A DNA stretch of 35,654 nt from positions 1-35,654 of the forward strand of contig JAURWD010000097.1 in assembly GCA_030655145.1 (NCBI GenBank). The letters are read 5' to 3'. A program made the translations under genes and the position numbers. Positions 16,847 through 24,889 of this stretch are shown here, piece by piece; the stretch's first letter is position 1; every line of letters begins with the position of its first letter. Source of the stretch: Ferruginibacter sp. Its GTDB lineage: Bacteria > Bacteroidota > Bacteroidia > Chitinophagales > Chitinophagaceae. The notes beneath the pieces were generated by a model. It searched no databases, was not told the origin of the DNA, and was given only the letters and a program-made list of their open reading frames with translations.

Positions 16847-17257
16847 TTATACGTTCTGCCGGTCACCGTGAGATGGCGGCTCTGAGATTACGAGGAACTC
16901 CAGATCGCAAGTCGAGTTGTTGCTGATCTTATGGACGTCGCCGGGTGGTATATGGATTGATTCCCGCGGGCCGACCACCACTTCGGATCCGTTCAATTCA
17001 AATGTCGCTGTGCCTTCCAGGATAAAAAACAGTTGCTGCGCTGTTGCATGAAAATGTATTTGCTCGAAAGTGCCTGGTGGCATCTTCTCTTGTATTACGC
17101 TGAGGCGTTCGTTTTTAAGTAAGTGCCATCCATCACAATCCATTCCCCATTTATAATGCCCGGAATTTCCAGGTGTAATTTTTTCCAAACTTTTACCTTT
17201 TAATGTTGTTGATCCATAAGGGGCAAAGTGCCCGGTGTTTTGAAAGCTAAAAAACAA
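16847..17257 (-). CDS. Cupin domain protein
   Basis: A small beta-barrel cupin, probably metal-binding, cytosolic. The first cupin motif is GTFEQIHFHATAQQLFFILEG (Gly to Gly, with the two His and Gln typical of metal ligands), and the second is HIPPGDVHKISN with its His. The segment MDCDGWHLLKNERLSVIQEKM just before is typical of a subgroup with unknown substrate. The frame has no ATG before residue 38; the called start is a TTG at 17257. Another TTG at codon 24 (17188) would give MEKITPGNSGHYKWG and resembles the start of homologues as I recall them, so the true start is uncertain. The gene is divergent from the PNPOx-like gene, with 55 bases between. Confidence 0.82.
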   Translation of the reverse strand: MFFSFQNTGHFAPYGSTTLKGKSLEKITPGNSGHYKWGMDCDGWHLLKNERLSVIQEKMPPGTFEQIHFHATAQQLFFILEGTATFELNGSEVVVGPRESIHIPPGDVHKISNNSTCDLEFLVISEPPSHGDRQNV

Positions 17258-17312
17258 TATCGGCGCAACAAAATTTTTATTTAACTTCCTCCTTTCAGTT
17301 GTAAATGCGTTA

Positions 17313-17876
17313 ATGCTTATGGGAAAATTTCATCCTGCTATTTCACCTGCTCACCAACGTTTCATAGAAAATCAACAGATATTTTTTGTAAGTACTGCAC
17401 CGCTTTCAGCGGATGGTCATATTAATCTTTCACCTAAGGGCCTTGATTGTTTTCGGGTATTGTCATCTTCAAAGGTTGCATACATGGACCTGGTAAGCAG
17501 CGGAAACGAAACTTCTGCACACACCCTGGAAAACGGACGGATCACCATGATGTTTTGTTCATTTAAAGGTGCACCGAACATCCTGCGGTTGTATGGCAAG
17601 GGAACCACTGTTTTACGCGGAAGCAAAGAGTGGGATGAGCTTGCACCACAATTCACCATCCATCCGAGCACACGCCAAATTATATCAGCAGAGATCGACC
17701 TGGTACAAACCTCCTGTGGTTATGGAGTACCATTGTATAATTATGTGGGCGAACGCGATATCCATTTCGAATGGGCAGAAAAAAAAGGACCGGAAGGTCT
17801 CAAAGAATATGTTGCGTCGAAAAACCTAGTGAGCCTCGATGGGTTACCAACCTCAATTGCCTTACAAAACGATTGA
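17313..17876 (+). CDS. Pyridoxamine 5'-phosphate oxidase-like flavin-binding protein
   Basis: The 187-residue protein has the split-barrel FMN-binding fold. Family-like segments are FIENQQIFFVSTAPLSADGHINLSPKG near residues 17-43, then VAYMDLVSSGNETSAHTLENG and RITMMFCSFKGAPNILRLYG. It lacks the C-terminal part of true PdxH enzymes, so a role in vitamin B6 synthesis is unlikely; this subgroup is generally of unknown substrate. A second ATG six bases on (17319) is equally good. It reads into the sugar-porter gene with a 43-base gap, so the two are probably co-transcribed, but no functional link is evident. Confidence 0.87.
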   Translation: MLMGKFHPAISPAHQRFIENQQIFFVSTAPLSADGHINLSPKGLDCFRVLSSSKVAYMDLVSSGNETSAHTLENGRITMMFCSFKGAPNILRLYGKGTTVLRGSKEWDELAPQFTIHPSTRQIISAEIDLVQTSCGYGVPLYNYVGERDIHFEWAEKKGPEGLKEYVASKNLVSLDGLPTSIALQND

Positions 17877-17919
17877 TAAATTTCTTCTTTGTCATCTGAT
17901 CAAAACTAAAACGTTGCTT

Positions 17920-19233
17920 ATGCTCTCTTACCCGGTTCGAATTGCGCTAATTGCTGCCCTTGGCGGTTTTCTTTTTGGATTTGAAACTGCTGTGATTTCC
18001 GGTGCAGAGAAAACAATTCAAGAGCTGTGGGAACTGAGTTCCTTTTGGCAGGGATTCACGGTTGCATCCAGTTTGATCGGTACAGTACTTGGATCTCTCA
18101 TTGCCGGCCAGCCCGCTAAATTATACGGGCGAAAAAAAGTGTTAATCGCAATCGCCATCCTTTACCTGTTATCTGCCATCGGGTGTGCGTCTGTTTCCGC
18201 GTGGATCCTCTTCGTAAGCTTCAGGTTCATTGGGGGCATCGCGGTTGGTGCATCCTCCGTGGTGGGACCGATGTACATTTCGGAAATAGCACCGGCACAT
18301 TTAAGAGGACGCCTGGCGGGATCTTTTCAATTGAATATTGTTGCCGGAATTTTTGTTGCCTATCTCACCAACTTTTTGTTTGCCGGCATTGGGGAAGATT
18401 CCTGGCGGTGGATGCTAGGTGTGATGGTAATTCCTGCAAGTGTTTTTGCTTTGCTGGTCCGCACGATCCCCGAAAGTCCACGTTGGTTAATCTTGAATGA
18501 TCGTGATGCAGAAGCAATTCCGATTATGAACCGCATAGGAGAAACGAATGCACAACAAGCAATTGATGATATCCGGAATTCGGTAAGCCATCATGCAGAA
18601 AAATTGTTTCAGCCAAAATTTCGGAAGCCCATTACCTACGCGGTGATTCTTGCAATGTTCAACCAACTGTCAGGTATAAACGCTATTATCTACTATGCAC
18701 CGCGGATTTTTGAAATGGCCGGTTTCGATAAGGCGCAAGCTTACCTGCAACCGGTCTATATTGGCGCAGCAAATTTATTGTTTACCCTGTTGGCAATGAC
18801 CATGATCGATCGCTTCGGAAGAAAAACCTTGTTGCTGATCGGTTCGGTTGGAATGATCGTATTCCTGGGGTTGACAGCCATGGCGTTTAGTAGCTCGGCG
18901 CCCGACAGCAACGTTGTTATTTACCTGATAGGATTTATCGCCTTCTTTGGATTTTCACAGGGAGCGGTGATCTGGGTTTTTATCTCCGAAATATTTCCAA
19001 ACTCTGTTCGCTCGCAAGGAGGCTCACTTGGTAGCTTTACGCATTGGATCATGGCTGCCATCATTTCGTGGACCTTCCCTATCATTGTTGAAGGAAGTGA
19101 GAGAGGTGGGTTTTATTCATTCCTTTTTTATAGCCTCATGATGTTATTACACCTGGTATTCGTTTGGAAAGTCTTGCCTGAAACAAAAGGCAAATCATTG
19201 GAAGCCATTCAAAAAGAATTGGGTATCGATTAG
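17920..19233 (+). CDS. Sugar porter family MFS transporter
   Basis: A 12-helix inner-membrane transporter that imports a hexose or pentose, probably by proton symport. I use the ATG at 17920, which begins MLSYPVRIALIAALGGFLFGFETAVISGA as the family does; the earlier ATG at 17839 would overlap the previous gene and add 27 polar residues. Hallmarks: FGFETAVISG in helix 1, GRKK in loop 2-3, GRLAGSFQLNIVAG near helix 4-5, PESPRWLI before the central loop, FNQLSGINAIIYY in helix 7, RFGRKTLLLIG in loop 8-9, and PETKGKSLEAIQ at the C-terminus. The QLSGINAIIYY pattern is the sugar-binding site of the xylose and glucose transporters. The exact sugar cannot be read from sequence. Confidence 0.93.
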   Translation: MLSYPVRIALIAALGGFLFGFETAVISGAEKTIQELWELSSFWQGFTVASSLIGTVLGSLIAGQPAKLYGRKKVLIAIAILYLLSAIGCASVSAWILFVSFRFIGGIAVGASSVVGPMYISEIAPAHLRGRLAGSFQLNIVAGIFVAYLTNFLFAGIGEDSWRWMLGVMVIPASVFALLVRTIPESPRWLILNDRDAEAIPIMNRIGETNAQQAIDDIRNSVSHHAEKLFQPKFRKPITYAVILAMFNQLSGINAIIYYAPRIFEMAGFDKAQAYLQPVYIGAANLLFTLLAMTMIDRFGRKTLLLIGSVGMIVFLGLTAMAFSSSAPDSNVVIYLIGFIAFFGFSQGAVIWVFISEIFPNSVRSQGGSLGSFTHWIMAAIISWTFPIIVEGSERGGFYSFLFYSLMMLLHLVFVWKVLPETKGKSLEAIQKELGID

Positions 19234-19348
19234 GTCGTTTTGACATTGCCCAGAAACCACACTTAGAAATCAATCCTCTGATTTTCATTCATCAATCGGC
19301 TTTGTCGGCTGGATGAATGCAGGAAGCAACTCCAAAAAAATTTGTGGC

Positions 19349-19356
19349 TACTTTTG
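19349..19356 (+). promoter_or_regulatory. Promoter -7 box for the DUF1456 gene
   Basis: TACTTTTG is a perfect TAnnTTTG match 29 bases before the ATG at 19386. No clear -33 TTG lies at the expected distance. Just upstream, CATTCATC (19286-19293) pairs with GATGAATG (19312-19319), a weak candidate for the end of the MFS transcript. Confidence 0.5.
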
Positions 19357-19385
19357 TGTTTCACCACTTATTAAATTAAAGATCT

Positions 19386-19670
19386 ATGCTGAGCAACAAC
19401 GATATCCTCAAGAAACTTCGCGTTGCGCTTTCCCTAAGAAATGAAGACATTGTCGAGATCCTTGAACTGGTAAACTTCAAAATAACAAAAGGAGCTTTGG
19501 GTGACATATTTCGGAACGAGGACCACCCGGGTTATGTTGAAGCGGGCGATCAACTATTGCGGAATTTTCTGAATGGGCTGATCATTCACAAACGTGGCAA
19601 GCTCCCGTCTCCAAAAGCAAATCTGAAAGACGAGGACAGGTATCCTGATGAAACTTCGGGTGCGAACTAA
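19386..19670 (+). CDS. DUF1456 (YehS-like) protein, single repeat
   Basis: The 94-residue protein contains one copy of the DUF1456 unit: NNDILKKLRVALSLRNEDIV at the start, then FRNEDHPGYVEAGDQLLRNFLNGLIIHKRG. E. coli YehS, about 156 residues, carries two such units. Here the single unit ends in a polar tail (KLPSPKANLKDEDRYPDE). The stop codon is well inside unbroken sequence and no second unit is found downstream in any frame, so this looks like a natural one-repeat form rather than a frameshift. It is predicted helical, cytosolic and of unknown function. A perfect -7 box is close upstream. Confidence 0.85.
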   Translation: MLSNNDILKKLRVALSLRNEDIVEILELVNFKITKGALGDIFRNEDHPGYVEAGDQLLRNFLNGLIIHKRGKLPSPKANLKDEDRYPDETSGAN

Positions 19671-19737
19671 AGGATTTCAAGAGAACGCGAGAAGAGCTTA
19701 GGCAACTTTCAAATATGCTTCGTGGTCAAGGTCAACT

Positions 19738-20316
19738 TCAGAGTTTATCTAACTTGAAATACCCCAGGTGAATGATATCAGGGCTCTTTTCCAGTGCCGG
19801 CGTCAATTGAATTACATATTGCTCCTTATAACCTTTTGGAAGAATATCTGCCAATTCATACAAATCGTCTACATCAATTCCATACTTATCATCTACGTGT
19901 GAAGTCGCACCTTTGAAACCAGTGTGTTTATAAAAAGCAGTTTCTTTTGACGTACGAATGGCCGCTCCTTTGTCGGGGGCAGCAACGATCATTTTGTAAT
20001 GAAATTCTTCAAACTCTCCTCGCTTGTAACCACCGAGGTTGATAAAAAAAAGTTTGGTATTATTTAAGGAAGAGGCTTCGCTTATCGGAGCAATTGAAAT
20101 ATCAAATCCGTCCACCTGGTTTACTTCCCGCCATCCATCAACATGAATTTTACCCTTGCTTTCGGGCCAGAACTGGATCAATTCCGGCACCAGGTCTTTC
20201 ATCGATGGTGCGATCCCAAAGAACGTATCATGTTGCTCCGTATGACGCCCGGGTGGCTTACAGCCAAGGAGAACCATGAATAACTTCAATGAATTTGAGT
20301 ACAGAGGAGGAACCAT
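19738..20316 (-). CDS. DUF1543 domain protein
   Basis: The 192-residue soluble protein begins LKLFMVLLGCKPPGRHTEQHD, matching the DUF1543 family start. Other family-like parts are FNGL-free acidic stretches around WPESKGKIHVDGWREV, NLGGYKRGEFEEFHYK and SHVDDKYGIDVDDLYEL. The function is unknown. The called ATG at 20314-20316 adds nine residues to the usual beginning; a TTG at codon 10 (20289) would give exactly MKLFMVLLG, so the true start may be there. It is divergent from the histidine kinase gene, about 160 bases away. Confidence 0.83.
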   Translation of the reverse strand: MVPPLYSNSLKLFMVLLGCKPPGRHTEQHDTFFGIAPSMKDLVPELIQFWPESKGKIHVDGWREVNQVDGFDISIAPISEASSLNNTKLFFINLGGYKRGEFEEFHYKMIVAAPDKGAAIRTSKETAFYKHTGFKGATSHVDDKYGIDVDDLYELADILPKGYKEQYVIQLTPALEKSPDIIHLGYFKLDKL

Positions 20317-20477
20317 GATAAATTGATTTAAATAATTGTGCCGAAGAATTGAAATAAAGAAATAAAAACGTTCAACAAACCTCTTTTACAGGTACTTCCT
20401 GGGCAATTTCTAAAGATATATTATCCGTATTATTCTTGTATATTGTTTTGATAACACCCTTATCAGAATCCCATCGA

Positions 20478-21827
20478 ATGAAAGCATCATTACCAAAATT
20501 ATTGAATCTTGATCCTTTCGATCGGACGGTTGCTTTGGATGACCTCATCACCCGGCAAAGATTTCGCCTTTTTAAAAAAGCTACCCTTATCACCATACTC
20601 GTCTTTGTTGTTTTTGCCATACAAATTTGGGTTGTCGCACCGCGCCACCTTTTACTTATCACCACAATGGCTGCACTCTTTGTCGCAGCTGTCATCAATT
20701 ATTTCTCCTTAAACAAGCACCGTTCATTGAAACGCTCATCAGTGAGCTTGCTAACGATCTGGTGCATCCTCATTCATATAGACACCTACTATTCTGGCGG
20801 CATCAGGAACTCGGCCAATTTTTATTTTGCCGTATTTATCCTCAGCGCCTACATGTTACTTGGAAAGCGTGCAGGCAAACTAATGGCCGGCTTCGCGATC
20901 CTGCACCTGGTTTACTTTTATATTATTACCGCCCAAACTAACTGGGTAAACTACGACCTTGTTGGCAATGATCCCTGGTTAGTTAACCTGTATTTTTTTC
21001 TATCAACTGCTACCGGAGTTTTTGCCCTTACATTTCAATCACTTTACATCGAAGCAAATAAAAAGGAAGTAGTTAATAACATTGAAGCTGCAAGGTCGGA
21101 GCTTGAAAGATCAAGCGAAGACCTCGAAGAAAAAAACAAAGAACTGGAACGAAAAAATATTGACCTGGAAGAGTTTGCTTACCTGGCTTCCCATGATCTG
21201 CAGGAACCATTAAAGACTTCCTCCGGGCTTGCCCAACTTTTGAAAAGACAATACCAGGGAAAACTGGATGACAAGGCCGACCAATACCTGAGCTTTATCG
21301 TCGATTCTGCAGGCCGGATGAAAAAACTGATCCAGGATCTTCTGGATTACTCGAGGATCGGCTACCAGGGCAAGGTTGCCTTCATTGATTGCAACGAATT
21401 GATCCAGGAATTGCTTTCAGATCTCAACCAGTTGATCACTGAAACCAACGCATCCGTTAACCAGCAACACCTCCCGGTTATCAAAGGTTACGCCACTGAA
21501 ATCAAATTATTATTTTTAAATTTAATAGTGAACGCGATCAAGTTTAGAAAACATGGAGAAACTCCCGTGGTAAATATCACCGGCATGGAGAAAGGTAATT
21601 GCTGGGAGTTCGCTGTTTCCGATAATGGTATCGGAATTAAAAAAGAAAACTTCGAAAAAATTTTCCTGATATTTCAACGGCTTCAGGGCGGCCCAGATTC
21701 ACGCGGCTCCGGAATTGGGTTAGCGCATTGTAAAAAAATCGTCGACTTACACCAGGGAAAAATCTGGGTGGAATCAACACCAGGCCAGGGAACAACTTTT
21801 CATTTTACCATTCATGATGTTTCTTAA
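20478..21827 (+). CDS. Membrane sensor histidine kinase
   Basis: A 449-residue inner-membrane kinase that should phosphorylate the response regulator that follows. I use the ATG at 20478; the earlier one at 20436 adds 14 residues. About six membrane helices (residues 35-190) form the sensor without a large periplasmic domain. A coiled coil (residues about 198-232, ELERSSEDLEEKNKELERKN) leads to the H-box FAYLASHDLQEPLK with phospho-acceptor His239. The N-box contains NLIVNAIKF (Asn352), the G1 box SDNGIGI (381-387), the F-box FLIFQRL, and the G2 box GSGIGLA (410-416). The SHDLQEPL type of H-box is that of phytochrome-like kinases. The signal is unknown. Its stop codon shares a base with the next start. 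Confidence 0.94.
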   Translation: MKASLPKLLNLDPFDRTVALDDLITRQRFRLFKKATLITILVFVVFAIQIWVVAPRHLLLITTMAALFVAAVINYFSLNKHRSLKRSSVSLLTIWCILIHIDTYYSGGIRNSANFYFAVFILSAYMLLGKRAGKLMAGFAILHLVYFYIITAQTNWVNYDLVGNDPWLVNLYFFLSTATGVFALTFQSLYIEANKKEVVNNIEAARSELERSSEDLEEKNKELERKNIDLEEFAYLASHDLQEPLKTSSGLAQLLKRQYQGKLDDKADQYLSFIVDSAGRMKKLIQDLLDYSRIGYQGKVAFIDCNELIQELLSDLNQLITETNASVNQQHLPVIKGYATEIKLLFLNLIVNAIKFRKHGETPVVNITGMEKGNCWEFAVSDNGIGIKKENFEKIFLIFQRLQGGPDSRGSGIGLAHCKKIVDLHQGKIWVESTPGQGTTFHFTIHDVS

Positions 21828-22252
21828 TGAGCCGAAAAATTAACTGCATTTTATTGATCGATGATGATGAAGCAACGAACTTCCTCAGCAACATAATTTT
21901 GGAGGACGCAGGTGTTGCCGAACACATAAAAACCAAGCAGACCGCAAAAGCTGCGTTGAACTATATCGAGGATAGCGCTCACCTGAACGGCAACCCAAAC
22001 ACGCTTCCGTTTCCTGACCTTATCTTCCTGGATATGAATATGCCCGCAATGGATGGGTGGGAATTTGTTGAAGTTTACCGTGAACTAGCAGCGAGGATCC
22101 GCAGGCAATCTGTTATTGTGATGCTCACAACATCATTAAACCCCGATGACCGTCTCCGGGCCATGGCGATTCCCGAGATCCTAAGCTTTGAAAACAAACC
22201 GCTCACCCTCGACATCGTCGAATCGGTCATCTCCAGATTTTTTCCAACCTAA
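21827..22252 (+). CDS. Single-domain response regulator
   Basis: The 141-residue protein is only a receiver domain. Acidic pocket residues are Asp12, Asp13 and Asp14 (LLIDDDEATNF), the phospho-acceptor is Asp69 in LIFLDMNMPAMDGWEF, the switch Thr/Ser pair is in MLTTSLNPDD (residues 99-108), and the conserved Lys124 is in ENKPLT. There is no output domain, so it probably passes phosphate on or acts by protein contact, as in CheY/Rcp1-like regulators. Its ATG overlaps the kinase stop by one base (TAATG), implying coupled translation and a cognate pair. Confidence 0.93.
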   Translation: MSRKINCILLIDDDEATNFLSNIILEDAGVAEHIKTKQTAKAALNYIEDSAHLNGNPNTLPFPDLIFLDMNMPAMDGWEFVEVYRELAARIRRQSVIVMLTTSLNPDDRLRAMAIPEILSFENKPLTLDIVESVISRFFPT

Positions 22253-22408
22253 CCTTACCGTGTGAACGCAGTCAACCTCTCAAGATTTCAAATTTTAGTT
22301 CGTGATACCGCTTGTTTCGATTTTTACAGTTTGAACTAAAAAATTTTGACGCGGGAACTTTCCTTCCGGTTTTGATGCATATTGCAGGTTGAATCAATGG
22401 TTGGTAAA

Positions 22409-23833
22409 ATGGCAAAAAAAGACTTCGACGCAGTTGTGGTAGGATCCGGTCCGAATGGACTGGCAGCAGGAATATTTTTACAACAGAAGGGCCTTTCTGT
22501 TTTGATCATCGAAGGAAAAGACACCATTGGTGGAGGTTTACGCTCTGCGGAGCTAACCCTGCCAGGTTTTACGCACGACATCTGCTCCGCCATTCACCCA
22601 CTGGCATTGGGTTCACCATTTTTTAAAACGCTGCCACTGCATGAGCATGGCCTTCAATATGGGTTTCCTACGCTTGCAGCAGCACATCCTTTCGATGATG
22701 GTACTGCTGCGGTATTACATAAAACCGCTGCTCAAACTGCGCAGGCATTGGGTGTAGATGGACAAGCCTACCTGGACCTGATGCAGCCGCTGGTTGAAGA
22801 CTGGCCCCTACTTGCCCCTGACGTACTAGGGCCACTGAAGTTTCCCAAACACCCGTTGCTGATGGCAAAATTTGGGCTTAATGCACTGACTTCTGCCAGT
22901 TATCTTGTCAAAAAATTTAAACAGAAAGAGGCTCGTGGACTTTGGGCGGGCATGGCAGCGCATTCCATTCAACCGCTTTCAAATCTTACGACTTCTGCTA
23001 TCGGGTTGGTATTAATGGCAGCAGGGCATCTTGGCGGCTGGCCCATACCCATGGGTGGTTCTCAAAAAATAGCCAACGCCTTAGCTGCCTATTTCGAATC
23101 GTTGGGTGGTAAGATCCAGACCGGGAAACCCATTAACTCGCTAAAACAACTACCATCAGCAAATGCGTTACTGTTTGATATTACGCCACGGCAACTCTTG
23201 AAACTGGGAGGCATTAATTTTTCCGCCCTGTACAAATGGCAATTACAAAACTACCGGTATGGCATGGGCGTCTTCAAGATGGACTGGGCGCTTGACGGAC
23301 CAATTCCTTTTACCGCCCACGAATGTCAACAAGGAGGCACCATTCATTTAGGTAACACGTTCGAAGAAATTGCTGCCGGGGAAGCACAGATTTGGGACGG
23401 CGGCCATCCCGACAAACCTTATGTATTGGTTGCGCAACAAAGTCTATTTGACCCGTCACGAGCGCCTGAAGGCAAACATACTGCCTGGGCTTATTGCCAT
23501 GTACCCTTTGGGTCAACCCGGGATATGACGGCAGCAATCGAAAACCAGGTTGAACGATTTGCCCCGGGATTCAAAGATCGTATCCTGGCTAAACATACAA
23601 TGAATACTGCCCAGATTGAAAAATACAATCCCAACTATGTTGGTGGCGATATCAATGGGGGCGTTATTGATATAACCCAGTTGTATACAAGGCCCGCTCT
23701 TCGGCCTTCGCCGTACCGTACTTCGGTAAAGGGGGTATATATCTGCTCTTCGTCTACCCCTCCGGGTGGTGGCGTCCATGGCATGTGTGGCTATCACGCT
23801 GCCTCAAGGGCCTGGAAAGATATCTTCAGGTAA
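22409..23833 (+). CDS. Phytoene desaturase-like FAD-dependent oxidoreductase
   Basis: A flavoprotein of the phytoene dehydrogenase/NAD(P)-FAD oxidoreductase superfamily (COG1233 type). The dinucleotide motif AVVVGSGPNGLAAGIFLQQ is at residues 7-25, followed by IIEGKDTIGGGLRSAELTLPG. The C-terminal flavin motif is ICSSSTPPGGGVHGMCGYHAA. I start at the ATG at 22409 (MAKKDFDAVVVG); an ATG at 22397 and a TTG at 22382 are also in frame. Length (474 residues) is normal. No carotenoid synthesis genes (phytoene synthase, cyclase) lie nearby, so the substrate is uncertain and the name should not be read as evidence of carotenoid production. Codon use does not differ visibly from neighbours. Confidence 0.88.
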   Translation: MAKKDFDAVVVGSGPNGLAAGIFLQQKGLSVLIIEGKDTIGGGLRSAELTLPGFTHDICSAIHPLALGSPFFKTLPLHEHGLQYGFPTLAAAHPFDDGTAAVLHKTAAQTAQALGVDGQAYLDLMQPLVEDWPLLAPDVLGPLKFPKHPLLMAKFGLNALTSASYLVKKFKQKEARGLWAGMAAHSIQPLSNLTTSAIGLVLMAAGHLGGWPIPMGGSQKIANALAAYFESLGGKIQTGKPINSLKQLPSANALLFDITPRQLLKLGGINFSALYKWQLQNYRYGMGVFKMDWALDGPIPFTAHECQQGGTIHLGNTFEEIAAGEAQIWDGGHPDKPYVLVAQQSLFDPSRAPEGKHTAWAYCHVPFGSTRDMTAAIENQVERFAPGFKDRILAKHTMNTAQIEKYNPNYVGGDINGGVIDITQLYTRPALRPSPYRTSVKGVYICSSSTPPGGGVHGMCGYHAASRAWKDIFR

Positions 23834-23859
23834 AACCTGTTTTATGAAACTGCATGATT

Positions 23860-23882
23860 CTTGTTTTAAAATCAAAAACAAG
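23860..23882. repeat. Inverted repeat just before the alpha/beta hydrolase start
   Basis: CTTGTTTT (23860-23867) pairs with AAAACAAG (23875-23882), leaving a 7-base loop, 2 bases before the hydrolase ATG. It could be an operator or an RNA hairpin that covers the start site. It has no T run beyond its own arm. Confidence 0.35.
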
Positions 23883-23884
23883 AC

Positions 23885-24838
23885 ATGCGCAAAGCTTTCA
23901 TTTTCCTCACAGTATTTATTGCGATCGCGGTTTCTTCGATGCAGGGTCAGAAAGTCGTATACCCTTACCCGTTACATTATGTTTCTTTGAAGTTGGAACA
24001 GCAAGATGTGCGTATGGCCTATATGGACATCGCACCTTCCGTGGCAAATGGAAAGACGATCATTCTTTTCCATGGAAAAAATTTCAATGGATTTTATTGG
24101 AAAGATGTTATCCCTGTGTTAAGTGCCAAAGGCTACCGGGTAATTGTTCCCGACCAGGTTGGCTGGGGCCGCTCCGACAAACCAAACCTGCATTACAGTT
24201 TTCACATGCTGGCTGCAAACACCAAATACCTTCTCGATTCACTTGGGCTCGACAAAGTGTCGGTGCTAGGTCATTCGATGGGTGGCATGCTGGCTGTTAG
24301 ATTTTGCCTGATGTATCCTGCCGGCGTAGAGAAACTTGTGCTGGAAAATCCAATCGGGTTAGAAGATTATCAAACATTCATTCCTTATCAACCCCTGCAA
24401 AAGTTATTCGAAAAAGAAAGTGGTGCCACTTATGAATCGTATAAAAAATATCAACAATCCTACTACCCTACCTGGAAGACTGCCTATGAAGCCTACGTGC
24501 AGGCGCAGGCTGAAGCACTGGCGGATCCGGACTTTCAGCAAATTGCTTTTGTAAACGCCCTCACCTACCAGATCATTTACGAGCAACCGATAGTTTACGA
24601 ATTAAAAGATCTTCGTTTGCCTACGCTGCTGATCATTGGGCAGGAAGATAGAACGGTCCTGGGCAAAGACCTGCTTGATGCCAGTAAAAAATCAGTGTAT
24701 GGAAACTACCCGCAACTCGGAAACAAGACTAAGCAACTAATTCCAAATTCAAGGTTGGTAGCACTGCGAGGCGTTGGGCATATTCCACACATTCAAAGCA
24801 CGGAGGCTTTCAACAAACTGGTAACAGATTTTTTGTAA
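23885..24838 (+). CDS. Exported alpha/beta hydrolase
   Basis: A 317-residue hydrolase with an N-terminal signal peptide (MRKAFIFLTVFIAIAVSSMQG), expected in the periplasm. The nucleophile is Ser131 in VLGHSMGGM, the oxyanion region is LFHGKNFNGFYW (about residues 61-72), the Asp is in IIGQEDRTVLG and the His in GVGHIPHIQS. A helical lid region (residues about 165-225, YQSYYPTWKTAYEAYVQAQ) sits between core strands 6 and 7. The fold suggests esterase, lipase or C-C hydrolase activity; substrate is not readable. It is preceded by a small inverted repeat and follows the FAD oxidoreductase by 51 bases on the same strand, so co-transcription is possible. Confidence 0.9.
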   Translation: MRKAFIFLTVFIAIAVSSMQGQKVVYPYPLHYVSLKLEQQDVRMAYMDIAPSVANGKTIILFHGKNFNGFYWKDVIPVLSAKGYRVIVPDQVGWGRSDKPNLHYSFHMLAANTKYLLDSLGLDKVSVLGHSMGGMLAVRFCLMYPAGVEKLVLENPIGLEDYQTFIPYQPLQKLFEKESGATYESYKKYQQSYYPTWKTAYEAYVQAQAEALADPDFQQIAFVNALTYQIIYEQPIVYELKDLRLPTLLIIGQEDRTVLGKDLLDASKKSVYGNYPQLGNKTKQLIPNSRLVALRGVGHIPHIQSTEAFNKLVTDFL

Positions 24839-24889
24839 TACCGTGGCACCATTTTAGCAATTTTCGATCAAACGATTAAAACTTTTTCC

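Noticed and set aside
22409-23833. Carotenoid biosynthesis locus
   Set aside because: Only one phytoene-desaturase-like protein is present; no phytoene synthase, cyclase or hydroxylase is nearby, and the family includes many unrelated oxidoreductases.
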